DNA of 64,000 nucleotides from Chryseobacterium aquifrigidense (GCF_006716485.1 NZ_VFPD01000003.1:183931-247930); one strand, 5' to 3'; counted from the stretch's first letter, positions 1 through 9,218 are shown. Program-made: numbers and translations. Notes: generated by a model not told the origin, from the sequence alone.

Positions 1-1844
1 TTAAACCCATCATTAGTTTCAGTCATTGTTTTAATACGTGTTCTGCTTTCTTTGGATAATTTATCGGAAGTCATCAGGATACAGTAACTCTGTTCAGCAC
101 CTCTTCCCACACGCCCTCTGAGCTGGTGAAGCTGTGATAACCCAAACCTTTCTGAGCTTTCAATCACCATTACCGAAGCATTCGGAACGTTTACTCCCAC
201 TTCAATGACTGTTGTTGCAACCATTATTTCAGCTTTTCCTGAAGCAAAATAAGCCATAGCGGCATCTTTTTCATCCGGTTTCATTTTCCCGTGAAGCATA
301 GTGACGTTGTATTCCGAGAAATAATCCATGACATGCTCCAAGCCTTCCATCAGGTTTTTATAATCCAGGGTTTCCGATTCTTCAATCAGAGGATATACGA
401 AATAAACCTGTCTGCCTTTTTTAATTTCATCTTTACAGAAATTATACACATACGATCTGTCTTTTTCCCGGCGATGAGCTGTAATAATAGGCTTTCTCCC
501 CACTGGCATCTCATCAATCACAGAAACATCGAGATCAGAATAAAAACTCATAGCCAGAGTTCTTGGAATAGGGGTGGCGGTCATCACCAGAATATGAGGC
601 GGAATCCTATTTTTAGCCCAAAGTTTAGCCCTTTGAGCAACTCCGAATCTATGCTGCTCATCAATGATGGCCAATCCCAGGTTTTTAAATTTAACCTTGT
701 CTTCCAAAACGGCATGAGTTCCTACCAAAATAGAAAGTGAGCCATTTTCCAGTTCTTCATGGATAATTCTTCTTTCTGCTGCCTTGGTAGAACCTGTGAG
801 AAGGCGGATATTGATTCCTGTTTTTTCCAATAGCTCTTTGATACCATTGTAATGCTGTTGAGCAAGAATTTCCGTGGGAGCCATCAGACAGCTCTGAAAA
901 CCGTTATCCATTGCGATAAGCATCGTAAGAAGGGCAACCATCGTTTTTCCTGATCCTACGTCCCCTTGCAAAAGCCTGTTCATCTGAACCGGTCTTTTCA
1001 TATCCACTCTTATTTCCTTCAAGACCCTTTTCTGTGCATTGGTAAGCTCAAAAGGAAGATGGTTTTCATAAAAATCATTAAAATGATCTCCAATAATCGG
1101 GAAAGGATTACCATGAGACTGTGTTTTATGATGAAGTTTCTTTAAGCCATATCCTAACTGAAAGAAAAATGATTCCTCAAATTTTAATCTGTAATCCGCT
1201 TTATCAAAATGTTCCTGATCCTTTGGAAAGTGGACATTCAGAAAAGCGTGCTGTCTGGACATGAACTTGAATGTTTTCATCAGATATTCCGGAAAGTTTT
1301 CCTCAATAAGATTCGGGATCTCTTTGCAGATATTTCTTAAAGCATTCTGGAAGAATCTTTGATTTAATCCTCTCTTGGTTAGTTTTTCAGAACTCGGATA
1401 AATGGGTTTAAGCCGAGTGTCTCCTTCTTTTTTTTCTTCCGCTTCAATTTCAGGATGCGGCATAGAAAACTGACGGTTGAAAACATTGATCTTCCCAAAA
1501 ATATAAACTTCCTTGTTGATCGGAAGCTGTTCTTTCAACCATTTGGAATATTGAAACCACACAAGATCCATACTGCCTGTCTCATCATTGAACTTTGCAG
1601 ATAATCTTTTGGTTTTACCAGTCTGAATTTCCTGTACCTGAGTAATTCTTCCCCTCAACTGAATTTCCTGGCTGGTTTCTTCTTTGAGTTGAGAAACAGT
1701 ATAGATTTTACTTTTGTCCAGATAACGGATAGGGTAGAAATTCAACATATCTTCTACAGTAGATAAGCCCAACACACTTTTGATGAGTTTAGCTCTTTCC
1801 GGGCCTATTCCTTTTACATATTCTATGGAGGTTTCGAGATTCAT
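1..1844 (-). CDS. recG: ATP-dependent DNA helicase RecG (C-terminus cut by window edge)
   Basis: RecG unwinds branched DNA such as Holliday junctions and stalled forks. Reading the minus strand from the ATG at 1844 gives 614 open codons to the window edge. They begin with the RecG wedge/HhH start (NLETSIEYVKGIGPERAKL), continue through an OB-like domain, and include the Walker A motif GSGKT near plus-strand position 950 and a DEQH box near 660. The reading frame is still open at base 1 (ends TETNDGF), so roughly 80 C-terminal residues lie outside, given the family length of about 690. The preceding thioredoxin gene has its own terminator, so recG probably starts a separate transcript. Confidence 0.95.
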   Translation of the reverse strand, partial: MNLETSIEYVKGIGPERAKLIKSVLGLSTVEDMLNFYPIRYLDKSKIYTVSQLKEETSQEIQLRGRITQVQEIQTGKTKRLSAKFNDETGSMDLVWFQYSKWLKEQLPINKEVYIFGKINVFNRQFSMPHPEIEAEEKKEGDTRLKPIYPSSEKLTKRGLNQRFFQNALRNICKEIPNLIEENFPEYLMKTFKFMSRQHAFLNVHFPKDQEHFDKADYRLKFEESFFFQLGYGLKKLHHKTQSHGNPFPIIGDHFNDFYENHLPFELTNAQKRVLKEIRVDMKRPVQMNRLLQGDVGSGKTMVALLTMLIAMDNGFQSCLMAPTEILAQQHYNGIKELLEKTGINIRLLTGSTKAAERRIIHEELENGSLSILVGTHAVLEDKVKFKNLGLAIIDEQHRFGVAQRAKLWAKNRIPPHILVMTATPIPRTLAMSFYSDLDVSVIDEMPVGRKPIITAHRREKDRSYVYNFCKDEIKKGRQVYFVYPLIEESETLDYKNLMEGLEHVMDYFSEYNVTMLHGKMKPDEKDAAMAYFASGKAEIMVATTVIEVGVNVPNASVMVIESSERFGLSQLHQLRGRVGRGAEQSYCILMTSDKLSKESRTRIKTMTETNDGF

Positions 1845-1925
1845 TTTCAGGTTGCAGGATACTAATTTTTTGAATTTTTTGATCCTTATTTCGGATAATA
1901 GAAATAAAGGTTCGAATTTCGGTAA

Positions 1926-1956
1926 AATAAAAAAGACTTCCAAAAAATTGGAAGCC
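1926..1956 (-). terminator. Rho-independent terminator after the thioredoxin gene
   Basis: Perfect 7-bp stem CTTCCAA/TTGGAAG (1937-1943 with 1948-1954) with a 4-nt loop. On the minus strand it is followed by a T-rich run (complement of 1926-1934). It lies 54 nt downstream of the thioredoxin stop. Confidence 0.8.
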
Positions 1957-2009
1957 TCTATAGTGAATTTTTAGAACTGAAACAGAAAATGCGGTTTCAA
2001 AGTTCTGAA

Positions 2010-2543
2010 TTAATCTTTAATTTTAGATTTGAATTTCTTCTGGTAATCCTCCCATTGTTCCCTGGTCTTAATCTTTTTAAACAAATCTTTTGAGATCAGT
2101 TCCAGATAAGGTTCCAGTTCTTTGGCAGACAGTTCCCCCTGAAGTATGGTGATGGGATCTCCATGCTCATCCAGAAATACGGTGCTTGGAACTGCTCCTA
2201 CATTCATATACTGGGTAAACTCATGAAGAGAATTTTTTCCTTTTTTATGTTCAGTATTGGGATTGGAAAATGTTCTTCCGAAAATTTCAATACTCTTTTT
2301 TTCTTCTGCATTAAATTTTACAGGATAATAATTCTCATTTAAAATCTGAGCAATTACAGGATGACCATACGTTTTTTTATCCATGATTTTACATGGGCCA
2401 CACCAGTCTGCATAGAAATCAATTAATATTTTTTTTGGACTTTCCTTTTGAGCTTTTAAAGCTTCCTCAATCGTCATCCACTTTACCTGTGCAAAACTGA
2501 AATTTAATAAAAGTAAGAGAACTATGCTTAAAATTTTCTTCAT
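2010..2543 (-). CDS. Secreted thioredoxin-family protein
   Basis: A 177-residue protein with a Sec signal peptide (MKKILSIVLLLLLNFSFAQ) followed by a thioredoxin fold with active site WCGPC (Cys48, Cys51) and the cis-proline segment GAVPSTVF. It is expected to reduce or isomerise disulfides in the periplasm. The insertion between the active site and the cis-Pro strand (about residues 75-115) is typical of Bacteroidota DsbD-gamma-like thioredoxins. It lies 41 nt downstream of a POT transporter and probably shares its transcript, ending at the hairpin at 1926-1956. Family assignment is firm; the physiological substrate is unknown. Confidence 0.9.
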   Translation of the reverse strand: MKKILSIVLLLLLNFSFAQVKWMTIEEALKAQKESPKKILIDFYADWCGPCKIMDKKTYGHPVIAQILNENYYPVKFNAEEKKSIEIFGRTFSNPNTEHKKGKNSLHEFTQYMNVGAVPSTVFLDEHGDPITILQGELSAKELEPYLELISKDLFKKIKTREQWEDYQKKFKSKIKD

Positions 2544-2584
2544 ATTGTGATATTTACGTAAAAATAAGCATAATTACTTATTTT

Positions 2585-4096
2585 TTATTTTACATCCTGC
2601 ATTAATTTTTTCACGTACGGAGATATCAAAATTAATACCACTCCGGCAATTACCGCATATAATCCTAATTGTTTATATCCATCAGTATAAGTGATCAATT
2701 CATCATAGTTGGTAGAACCTTCTTTGGCTGTGGCAAGACTTGCCCCGATAATCCCAGCAACATACTGTCCATAAGCAGAAGCAAGGAACCACATTCCCAT
2801 CATCATTCCCTGAAGATTCTTTGTAGAAAGCTTGGTCATGATGGATAATCCGATAGGTGACAGGCATAATTCTCCAAGTGTAATGATAAGAAGTGCCAGT
2901 GTGAAGAAGTTCAGTGAAGTGATTCCCTGAAGATCTGCAAACAGGCGGGTGGCGAACAAAACATAATATCCTAATCCTAAGAAAATGAATCCTAATCCGA
3001 ATTTAATGATCGTGTTGGGCTCGATTTTTCTTTTGTTCAGCCATATCCAAAGAAGTCCAATCAATGGAGCAAGGAAAATAATGAAGAAAGCTCCTCCTGA
3101 GTTATTCACTCCATTTGGGTCTAATCCAAGAAGATCTTTGTTAAGGTTCTTAGCCGCAAAAATGCTTAAAGAGCCTCCACTTTGTTCATAAATTCCCCAG
3201 AAGATGATTGAAAATATAATGAAAACCAAAGCGGCCCAAAGTTTTTTACGCTCAGAAGCTGTTACTTTAGACATTTCATAGAATAAATAGATCAAAGTTA
3301 AGGGCCCGATGGTCCACATGAAATAATCTGTATATTCTGTTTTCGCTACCATGGTCATAATGATAGGTACAAAAACCAACGACAAAACGTATACTCCATA
3401 TTCTTTCCATTTTGGAATTGGAGCTGTTTTTTCTTCTGCTAAAGGGTGTCCCGGTTGCAGACCGATAGTGCCTAATGTTCTTTGTGTAAATACAAAATTG
3501 ATCAAACTTACGACCATTACTATTGCAGCAAGACCAAAAGCAATATGCCATCTCATTTCTTCTGCAATAATATTGCTTAGGAATTCTCCTTTACCAATTG
3601 CAATACATAGGTAACCACCCAGCAAAGCTCCGAGGTTAATTCCTGCGTAGAAAAGTGAAAATCCTGCATCTGCCCTTGAATCATTAGGTTTATAAAGCTG
3701 TCCTACCATAGATGAAATATTAGGTTTGAAGAAACCTGTCCCTACTACGGTGAATGCTATTCCTAAGAAAAAGAATTTGTGGGGATCGGTAGCAAGAATT
3801 AAACTTCCTACGATCATCAGAAGTCCGCCCCAGAACAGGGATTTTCGGAATCCTAAAATTTTATCGGCAAAAAGACCTCCTACAAAAGTAAAGGCATATA
3901 CGAAGGCCTGGGTAGCACCATATTGAAGGTTGGCTTCTTTTTCATGGAAGTTAAGCTGTGAGATCATAAAGAAAACCAGCATTCCACGCATTCCGTAGAA
4001 ACAGAAACGTTCCCACATTTCAGAGAAAAACAGGCTCCAGATTTGTCTGGGATACTTTCCTTTGAAATTTTGTATTTCATCTAAAGTTAAGCTCAT
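2585..4096 (-). CDS. POT/PTR2 proton-dependent oligopeptide transporter (copy 1)
   Basis: A 503-residue multispanning protein of the proton-coupled oligopeptide transporter family, which imports di- and tripeptides across the inner membrane. The family signature ExxERFxxYG is visible as EMWERFCFYG near the N-terminus, and the second signature FYxxINxG as FYAGINLGALLG near residue 150. The N-terminal sequence FKGKYPRQIWSLFFSEMWERF is cytoplasmic. It starts 23 nt after the DUF1016 gene and precedes the secreted thioredoxin by 41 nt, so the three are probably cotranscribed. It is the shortest of three POT paralogues in this cluster. Substrate preference cannot be read from the sequence. Confidence 0.93.
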   Translation of the reverse strand: MSLTLDEIQNFKGKYPRQIWSLFFSEMWERFCFYGMRGMLVFFMISQLNFHEKEANLQYGATQAFVYAFTFVGGLFADKILGFRKSLFWGGLLMIVGSLILATDPHKFFFLGIAFTVVGTGFFKPNISSMVGQLYKPNDSRADAGFSLFYAGINLGALLGGYLCIAIGKGEFLSNIIAEEMRWHIAFGLAAIVMVVSLINFVFTQRTLGTIGLQPGHPLAEEKTAPIPKWKEYGVYVLSLVFVPIIMTMVAKTEYTDYFMWTIGPLTLIYLFYEMSKVTASERKKLWAALVFIIFSIIFWGIYEQSGGSLSIFAAKNLNKDLLGLDPNGVNNSGGAFFIIFLAPLIGLLWIWLNKRKIEPNTIIKFGLGFIFLGLGYYVLFATRLFADLQGITSLNFFTLALLIITLGELCLSPIGLSIMTKLSTKNLQGMMMGMWFLASAYGQYVAGIIGASLATAKEGSTNYDELITYTDGYKQLGLYAVIAGVVLILISPYVKKLMQDVK

Positions 4097-4119
4097 AGTG
4101 ATATATGATTAAGTTCTAA

Positions 4120-5112
4120 TTAAGGGTTTTTATTGTCCTGATCCAGTTCAAAACGGATTCTGTCCTGGTCAATAATTTGTTTTAATTCTTCTTCTTTTGG
4201 GAGGTACAGCAGGTATTTGCTGGCAAATAAATTGTTTTTATCATTCAAAATGGAATATTTTACAATGGTCTCATCCTTTTCTGAGCATAATAAAATTCCG
4301 ATGGTTGGGTTATCTCCTTCTCCGCGTTTCAGATCATCATACATTCTTACATACATATCAATCTGTCCGATATCCTGATGAGAAAGTTCTCCGGTTTTTA
4401 GATCAATGATGACAAAACACTTCAAAATGTAATTATAGAAAACAAGATCAATGTAGAAGTCCGATGTATCCGTAGAAATATGTTGTTGTCTGGCTACGAA
4501 GGCAAAACCTTTCCCGAATTCCAGTAAAAATTTTTGAATATGATCAATAATGGCTGTTTCAATTTCTTTTTCAGAGAATTGTTCATCAGCTTTTAAGCCA
4601 AGAAATTCAAAAATATAGGGATCTTTTAAAACACTGTGAATACTTTCCGGAGAAGATTTTTTATGCTCTAAAACTCTTTCGTAAGCAAGCGAATTGATTT
4701 GTCTTTTGAGATCTCTTACATTCCAGTTATTTTGTATGGACTCATTCAGATAATAAAACCTCTTGTCTTTATTATCCTGACTTGAGAGCAGTCTGTAATG
4801 AGACCAGCTCAATTGTTGAGACAATGTGTCAACAATTGGAAATGCGGTGTAAAACTTCCGCATATTAGACAAGTTCGTATAATCAAATCCCTTCCCAAAT
4901 TCTAAGGTAAGCTTCTGAGAAAGCTTTTTCAGTGTATATTTTCCATATTCTGCACGTTCTTTTCCTTTTTGTTCGTCTTCAACAATTAATTTTCCAATCT
5001 GCCAGTAGGTAAGCAGTAGTGTAGAATTCGCGATCCGAAAAACTTTTTCGCGCGACTGTCTAATGATTTCCTGTACGGATTGGAATAAAGAATCTTCGGA
5101 AATTTCCATCAT
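4120..5112 (-). CDS. DUF1016/YhcG-family PD-(D/E)XK nuclease
   Basis: A 330-residue protein with the two-part DUF1016 layout. The N-terminal half is helical (about residues 8-170, with LLTYWQIGKLIVEDEQ). The C-terminal nuclease fold carries Asp222 (FYIDLVFYN), then Asp237 and Lys239 (VIIDLKTGE), matching D-x14-DxK, followed by a conserved QIDMYVRMYD. Family members are thought to act in DNA repair or restriction, but function is not settled. The gene opens only about 12 nt after the hairpin that ends the upstream transporter, so it may depend on read-through. A second ATG immediately follows the first (5109). Its position between transporter paralogues suggests insertion into an older pair. 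Confidence 0.85.
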   Translation of the reverse strand: MMEISEDSLFQSVQEIIRQSREKVFRIANSTLLLTYWQIGKLIVEDEQKGKERAEYGKYTLKKLSQKLTLEFGKGFDYTNLSNMRKFYTAFPIVDTLSQQLSWSHYRLLSSQDNKDKRFYYLNESIQNNWNVRDLKRQINSLAYERVLEHKKSSPESIHSVLKDPYIFEFLGLKADEQFSEKEIETAIIDHIQKFLLEFGKGFAFVARQQHISTDTSDFYIDLVFYNYILKCFVIIDLKTGELSHQDIGQIDMYVRMYDDLKRGEGDNPTIGILLCSEKDETIVKYSILNDKNNLFASKYLLYLPKEEELKQIIDQDRIRFELDQDNKNP

Positions 5113-5124
5113 ACGAAAATAAAA

Positions 5125-5150
5125 AAAACCTCTGACTTGGCAGAGGTTTT
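5125..5150 (-). terminator. Terminator between POT copy 2 and the DUF1016 gene
   Basis: Perfect 10-bp stem AAAACCTCTG/CAGAGGTTTT with a 6-nt loop (5135-5140). It carries a T-run on the minus strand and T-rich sequence on the plus strand as well, so it could work in both directions. It sits 20 nt after the stop of the transporter at 5171. Confidence 0.85.
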
Positions 5151-5170
5151 ATTCTATTTTATTGATACAA

Positions 5171-6925
5171 TTAGTTTACACCATGCATCATTTTCTTTAA
5201 GATAGGTGAAATTAAACCTAGGATGACAGAAGCAATACCACAAAGTACTACGAATACCATAAAGAATTCAAATAAGTTATGGATCTCGAATCCTACAAAA
5301 GTAGGGTTGTGTAGTGGTAACTGAGCTTTATCAAAAGCAGCTACCTGATCTGCTGTTAAGGTTACTTTTTTATCTAATACATCCTGAAGATTAACTCCCA
5401 TTTCTTCGGCTTTTTTGAATTTATCACCCGTTGCAGGGATAAGAGCTCCTAATGAACCTGCCAATGCATAACCGGCAGCGTTAGAAATGAAAAATACACC
5501 ATATAATAATGAAGCAAATCTTTTTGGAGCCAGTTTACCTACCAGTGATAAACCAATTGGAGAAAGACAAAGCTCACCACAAGTCTGGATGAAATATAAT
5601 AACATTAACCATTTGATGGCTAATAAACCTGAACTTCCTAAATCTTTTACATTGTGTGCAATGATGAAATATGAAAGAGCGATTAATGCCAATCCCATTG
5701 CTTGTTTGAACGGAGATACCGGCTCTTTTCCTTTAGCTCTTAACTTGTCCCAGCATAAACTGAAAGGAACCGCTAAAAGAACAACGAAAATACCATTAAA
5801 GATCTGAACCATTGAAGGAGGCATATTCCATCCGAAAATGTTTCTGTCTGTCTGGTTATCTGCGATAAATGTTAATGAAGATCCAGCCTGCTCAAATGCT
5901 GCCCAGAAGAAAATAATAAAGAATGATACAATATAGATTACCCAGATTCTCTGTCTTTCTACCTTATTTTCAGCAGAAGACATAATCAGGAAAGCAAGAG
6001 CTATACCAGCTGAATAGATGAAAGGATAAATAATTCCTTTGATCAGCTGCCCCATTTCTACAGAGTTGAATCCAAATTCACCTACAAGAAGATATCTGAA
6101 AAGGAAGAACAGAACAACAAATATTCCTCCGGTAATTCCTAAAGCCTGACCAGAGAATTTAGCAGTCTGCGTTTCTCCTTCTTCGAAGTCGGCACTTGTA
6201 TTATTTTTAGGTAACCCTCCGATAGGTCTTCCTTCAGGAGTTACTACATATTTGTTCTTAAGGATAAAGAAGGTTACCGTTCCGATTACCATTGCAATAG
6301 AAGCTGCTAAGAATCCCCATTTGAAAGCGAAGATATCTCTTACTCCAGTTGCAGCATCTTTTACGTCTCCTACGTATGGACAGATAAACTGACCTAAAAA
6401 TGCCCCAATGTTGATCCCCATATAGAAAATGGTAAAAGCAGAATCCAGTTTAGATTTTTCCTGCTTTGGATAAAGGCTTCCTACCATTGAGGAAATATTC
6501 GGTTTGAAGAATCCATTACCGAAAATGATAACGAATAACGCCAGCCACATGATAAGTTTAGCACTTCCGATATCTGCTGAGAAAGTAGAGGCACTGATGA
6601 ATAATAAGAACTGGCCAATAGCCATTAATGATCCACCAATGATGATCGCATATCTGTTTCCGATATATTTATCAGCAATAAATCCTCCCAAAAGAGGGGT
6701 TAAATAACATAAAGCTAGAAATCCACCATAGATGATTGCTGCATCAGCTTCTTTTATTAATAAGGAATTTACCATGAAGAGCGTCAATAAAGCTCTCATT
6801 CCATAAAAGTTGAAACGCTCCCACATTTCTGTTCCGAACAGAACCCATAATCCTTTAGGATGCCTGGAATTCTTATTCTCTACAAATTCATCCGGTTTCG
6901 GACTCAATGCTTCAATATTATCCAT
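5171..6925 (-). CDS. POT/PTR2 proton-dependent oligopeptide transporter (copy 2)
   Basis: A 584-residue inner-membrane di/tripeptide-proton symporter. The N-terminus has the POT signature EMWERFNFYG and a later FYMGINIGAFLGQF motif. It is longer than copy 1 because of a loop around residues 240-255 (rich in Asp, Glu and Thr) and a long periplasmic or cytoplasmic segment near the C-terminus (about residues 500-545, FKKAEEMGVNLQDVLDKK) before the last helix. It has its own promoter upstream (TTG-N19-TATATTTG, 6954-6983) and a terminator downstream, so it is probably monocistronic. Confidence 0.93.
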   Translation of the reverse strand: MDNIEALSPKPDEFVENKNSRHPKGLWVLFGTEMWERFNFYGMRALLTLFMVNSLLIKEADAAIIYGGFLALCYLTPLLGGFIADKYIGNRYAIIIGGSLMAIGQFLLFISASTFSADIGSAKLIMWLALFVIIFGNGFFKPNISSMVGSLYPKQEKSKLDSAFTIFYMGINIGAFLGQFICPYVGDVKDAATGVRDIFAFKWGFLAASIAMVIGTVTFFILKNKYVVTPEGRPIGGLPKNNTSADFEEGETQTAKFSGQALGITGGIFVVLFFLFRYLLVGEFGFNSVEMGQLIKGIIYPFIYSAGIALAFLIMSSAENKVERQRIWVIYIVSFFIIFFWAAFEQAGSSLTFIADNQTDRNIFGWNMPPSMVQIFNGIFVVLLAVPFSLCWDKLRAKGKEPVSPFKQAMGLALIALSYFIIAHNVKDLGSSGLLAIKWLMLLYFIQTCGELCLSPIGLSLVGKLAPKRFASLLYGVFFISNAAGYALAGSLGALIPATGDKFKKAEEMGVNLQDVLDKKVTLTADQVAAFDKAQLPLHNPTFVGFEIHNLFEFFMVFVVLCGIASVILGLISPILKKMMHGVN

Positions 6926-6953
6926 TTCTATTGTTAATTTTTGTTAAGACTGA

Positions 6954-6983
6954 CAAATATAGTTTATTTTGGGTTTTTGGCAA
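6954..6983 (-). promoter_or_regulatory. Bacteroidota-type promoter for POT copy 2
   Basis: On the minus strand the -7 box TATATTTG (complement of 6954-6961) lies 19 bp after a TTG -33 element (complement of 6981-6983). This fits the Bacteroidota TTTG/TAnnTTTG consensus. Transcription would begin about 20 nt before the ATG at 6925. Confidence 0.65.
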
Positions 6984-7003
6984 GGTTTTAATTTTATTTT
7001 TAA

Positions 7004-7033
7004 ATAAAAAAGCTGCGGGACTAGTCCGCAGCT
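7004..7033 (-). terminator. Terminator of POT copy 3
   Basis: Stem AGCTGCGG/CCGCAGCT (7011-7018 with 7026-7033) with a self-complementary GACTAGTC centre. It is followed on the minus strand by a T-run (complement of 7004-7010), 27 nt downstream of the transporter stop. Confidence 0.8.
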
Positions 7034-7059
7034 TAGTTATCTTTATAATATTGAGCATT

Positions 7060-8715
7060 TTAATGCCCTTTTTCTGTCATAATTTTATTCAGTCTTTTTA
7101 ACATAGAAAGACCTAAAAGTGTAGCAAATATTAACAAAGCGAAGTTAACAAGGAAATAATTCGTTTTGTTTTCGTAGCTGTACCACGTACTGGCAAGAAT
7201 TCCTGAAAGCTTATTTCCAACAGAGTTAGCCAGGAAAAATCCTCCCATCATCAATGCTGTAATTCTTGCAGGAGAAAGTTTTGATACAAAAGAAAGTCCC
7301 ATTGGAGATAAACATAATTCCCCGATGGTAATCACCCCGTAGCTGGCAACCAGCCATAGAGGAGAAACTTTTACAGATCCGTTATCTCCAGCCATCACAG
7401 CTAAAACCATTACAAGACAGGAAAGTCCGGATATGAATAGCCCTAAAACAATCTTGGTAGGCGTTAAAGGTTCTTTTCCTTTTCTTCTCAATAATGCCCA
7501 GAATCCTACAATAACAGGCGTCAGAGCAATAACCCAGAACGGATTGATAGATTGGAATAATTCTGTATTGTACAAGAATACTTTATTTTCCGGGTTTTTC
7601 TCAAGAACAGCACGCTGTTCAGGGGATATATTTTTAAAGTAAACATCTTTTCCCATTTCCTTTTTAGTCTCTCCATTATCATCTTTTTGAGAACGGAACT
7701 GATTGTCATACACTGGAGTTTCTTTATTTTCATAGCTTTTTCCCTCCACCATATAAATTCCTTCCAATGGCTTTTCAAGAGAAGCAGGAACACTTCTGTC
7801 CGTATAATAATTGGCCCATCTTGTCAATGCTGTACCGTTTTGCTTGAAAACAGCCCAGAAAAACATACTGATAAGGAATACAGAAAGTAATGCCCCGATA
7901 GATGCTTTTTCATCAGGTTTAGCTTTAAAGTAAAGAGATGCATAGAAATAAATAACAGGTATACATGCAAAAATAAAGGCATCCGTACTGTCACTTCCGA
8001 AAATATTACCGGGAATAAACCAACCGATGGCTCCGGCAACAATAGCAGGAACAAATACTTTGATCAGAATTTCTGAAAGTTTGGTATCTCCTTCCTGTAC
8101 TGGTTTCATCTGTGCAGCGTGGATATAATGCTTTCTTCCTATGGTAAAAATAACCATCCCGATCAACATTCCTACACCCGCCGTGATGAAAGCTTCACCC
8201 CAACCGAATTTATTACGCATGAAAGCCGCAATAATGTTGCAGATAAATGCTCCGATATTAATTCCCATATAGAAAATATTATATCCTGAATCTTTATTCG
8301 CTTTATAAGGCTCTTCAGAATAGAGGTTTCCCAGGAGTGTCGAAATAGTAGGCTTAAAGAAACCATTTCCAATGATAATTAATGCCAGAGAAGCATAAAA
8401 CAAAGGCAAATCTTTAAAAACTCCCATTCCTATATATCCTGCAGCCATTAAAAAACCTCCAAGATAAATAGATTTAATATACCCTAAAACCCTGTCAGCC
8501 AGGAATCCTCCAATGAATGGAGTCAGATAAGTTAAGGCAATATAAGTTCCGAAAATGTCATCAGCAGTTTTATCCGGAAGTCCAAGTCCGCCTTTCATAC
8601 CCGTAGGCTCAATAACATATAGAACAAAGATTCCAAGAATCAGGTAATACCCGAAACGCTCCCACATTTCTGTAAAAAAGAGATAGGGCAGCCCTTTAGG
8701 ATGTTTAGTCTTCAT
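7060..8715 (-). CDS. POT/PTR2 proton-dependent oligopeptide transporter (copy 3)
   Basis: A 551-residue POT-family peptide symporter with EMWERFGYYL near the N-terminus and FYMGINIGAFICN near residue 150. It differs from its two neighbours by an inserted soluble segment of about 85 residues in the middle (from NYYTDRSVPASLEKP to NTELFQSINPF), placed between two membrane helices and so probably in the periplasm. The frame is open 8 codons further upstream to an ATG at 8739, but a promoter -7 box (8737-8744) overlaps that codon. The ATG at 8715, which gives the family-like start MKTKHPKGLPYLF, is therefore preferred. Confidence 0.92.
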   Translation of the reverse strand: MKTKHPKGLPYLFFTEMWERFGYYLILGIFVLYVIEPTGMKGGLGLPDKTADDIFGTYIALTYLTPFIGGFLADRVLGYIKSIYLGGFLMAAGYIGMGVFKDLPLFYASLALIIIGNGFFKPTISTLLGNLYSEEPYKANKDSGYNIFYMGINIGAFICNIIAAFMRNKFGWGEAFITAGVGMLIGMVIFTIGRKHYIHAAQMKPVQEGDTKLSEILIKVFVPAIVAGAIGWFIPGNIFGSDSTDAFIFACIPVIYFYASLYFKAKPDEKASIGALLSVFLISMFFWAVFKQNGTALTRWANYYTDRSVPASLEKPLEGIYMVEGKSYENKETPVYDNQFRSQKDDNGETKKEMGKDVYFKNISPEQRAVLEKNPENKVFLYNTELFQSINPFWVIALTPVIVGFWALLRRKGKEPLTPTKIVLGLFISGLSCLVMVLAVMAGDNGSVKVSPLWLVASYGVITIGELCLSPMGLSFVSKLSPARITALMMGGFFLANSVGNKLSGILASTWYSYENKTNYFLVNFALLIFATLLGLSMLKRLNKIMTEKGH

Positions 8716-8736
8716 ATAATCAATTTTCAAATTTCC

Positions 8737-8744
8737 CAAAAATA
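8737..8744 (-). promoter_or_regulatory. -7 promoter element for POT copy 3
   Basis: TATTTTTG on the minus strand matches TAnnTTTG. No clear -33 TTG is seen at the right spacing. Its position over the upstream candidate ATG (8739) argues for translation starting at 8715. Confidence 0.45.
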
Positions 8745-8943
8745 GCTTTTTAATTTTAATTGATAAAATAAATAATACTTAGCCAAATGATTAATGAAAT
8801 AAATATAAAATTTTAAGTATAAAGAGTGATTTAAGTTGCTGAAATTAATTTGTACAGATTATATACATGTTGTAACTGCTTGTTGTACAATGGATATACA
8901 AGTTTATTTTGCTTTTATCTAATATTTGTTTTCTAGTTTCGAG

Positions 8944-8959
8944 ATGTCAATAATGACAT
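8944..8959. promoter_or_regulatory. Perfect palindrome upstream of the GG-leader peptide
   Basis: ATGTCA-N4-TGACAT lies 20 nt before the peptide ATG at 8980 and could be an operator. The rest of the 8745-8979 intergenic region is AT-rich. It also contains three TTGTA(C) boxes at 8850, 8870 and 8883, and no convincing promoter pair. Confidence 0.4.
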
Positions 8960-8979
8960 ATAATTAAAAAACATTTATT

Positions 8980-9168
8980 ATGAAAAAGATCAATTTAAAA
9001 AAGATGAAAGGAAGTTTATCCAGAAATCAGTTGAAAACTATTAAAGGAGGATTGATGGCGGATGATCCTGAGACAGAGGGAGGATGTGGGTGTACGAATG
9101 CAGCTTGTGCCAATACCCATAATGGGAATGGTGATTCTTATTGCAATGGTACTTTTTGTTGTGGGTAA
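8980..9168 (+). CDS. GG-leader, cysteine-rich bacteriocin-like peptide precursor
   Basis: A 62-residue peptide. The first 24 residues form a basic leader ending in Gly-Gly (SRNQLKTIKGG), of the kind cleaved by C39 peptidases during export in Bacteroidota. The remaining 38 residues form an acidic, Gly/Asn-rich core with six cysteines (GCGC, AAC, YC, FCC), an even number suited to three disulfides. The next gene encodes a VKOR-thioredoxin fusion that could form these bonds. Such peptides are usually annotated 'bacteriocin-like protein'; antimicrobial activity is an inference, and a signalling or carrier role is equally possible. No C39 ABC transporter gene is present in the window. Confidence 0.8.
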   Translation: MKKINLKKMKGSLSRNQLKTIKGGLMADDPETEGGCGCTNAACANTHNGNGDSYCNGTFCCG

Positions 9169-9190
9169 TCAGTGTAAGTTTTTTAAAATG

Positions 9191-9218
9191 GCAACAGGAA
9201 ACTGTTGCTATTTTTTTT
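9191..9218 (+). terminator. Intercistronic terminator/attenuator after the peptide gene
   Basis: Stem GCAACAG/CTGTTGC (9191-9197 with 9202-9208) with a GAAA tetraloop, followed by TA and eight T residues. It lies between the peptide stop (9168) and the VKOR-fusion start (9240). It should end most transcripts after the peptide gene and leave a minority for the enzyme. Confidence 0.75.
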
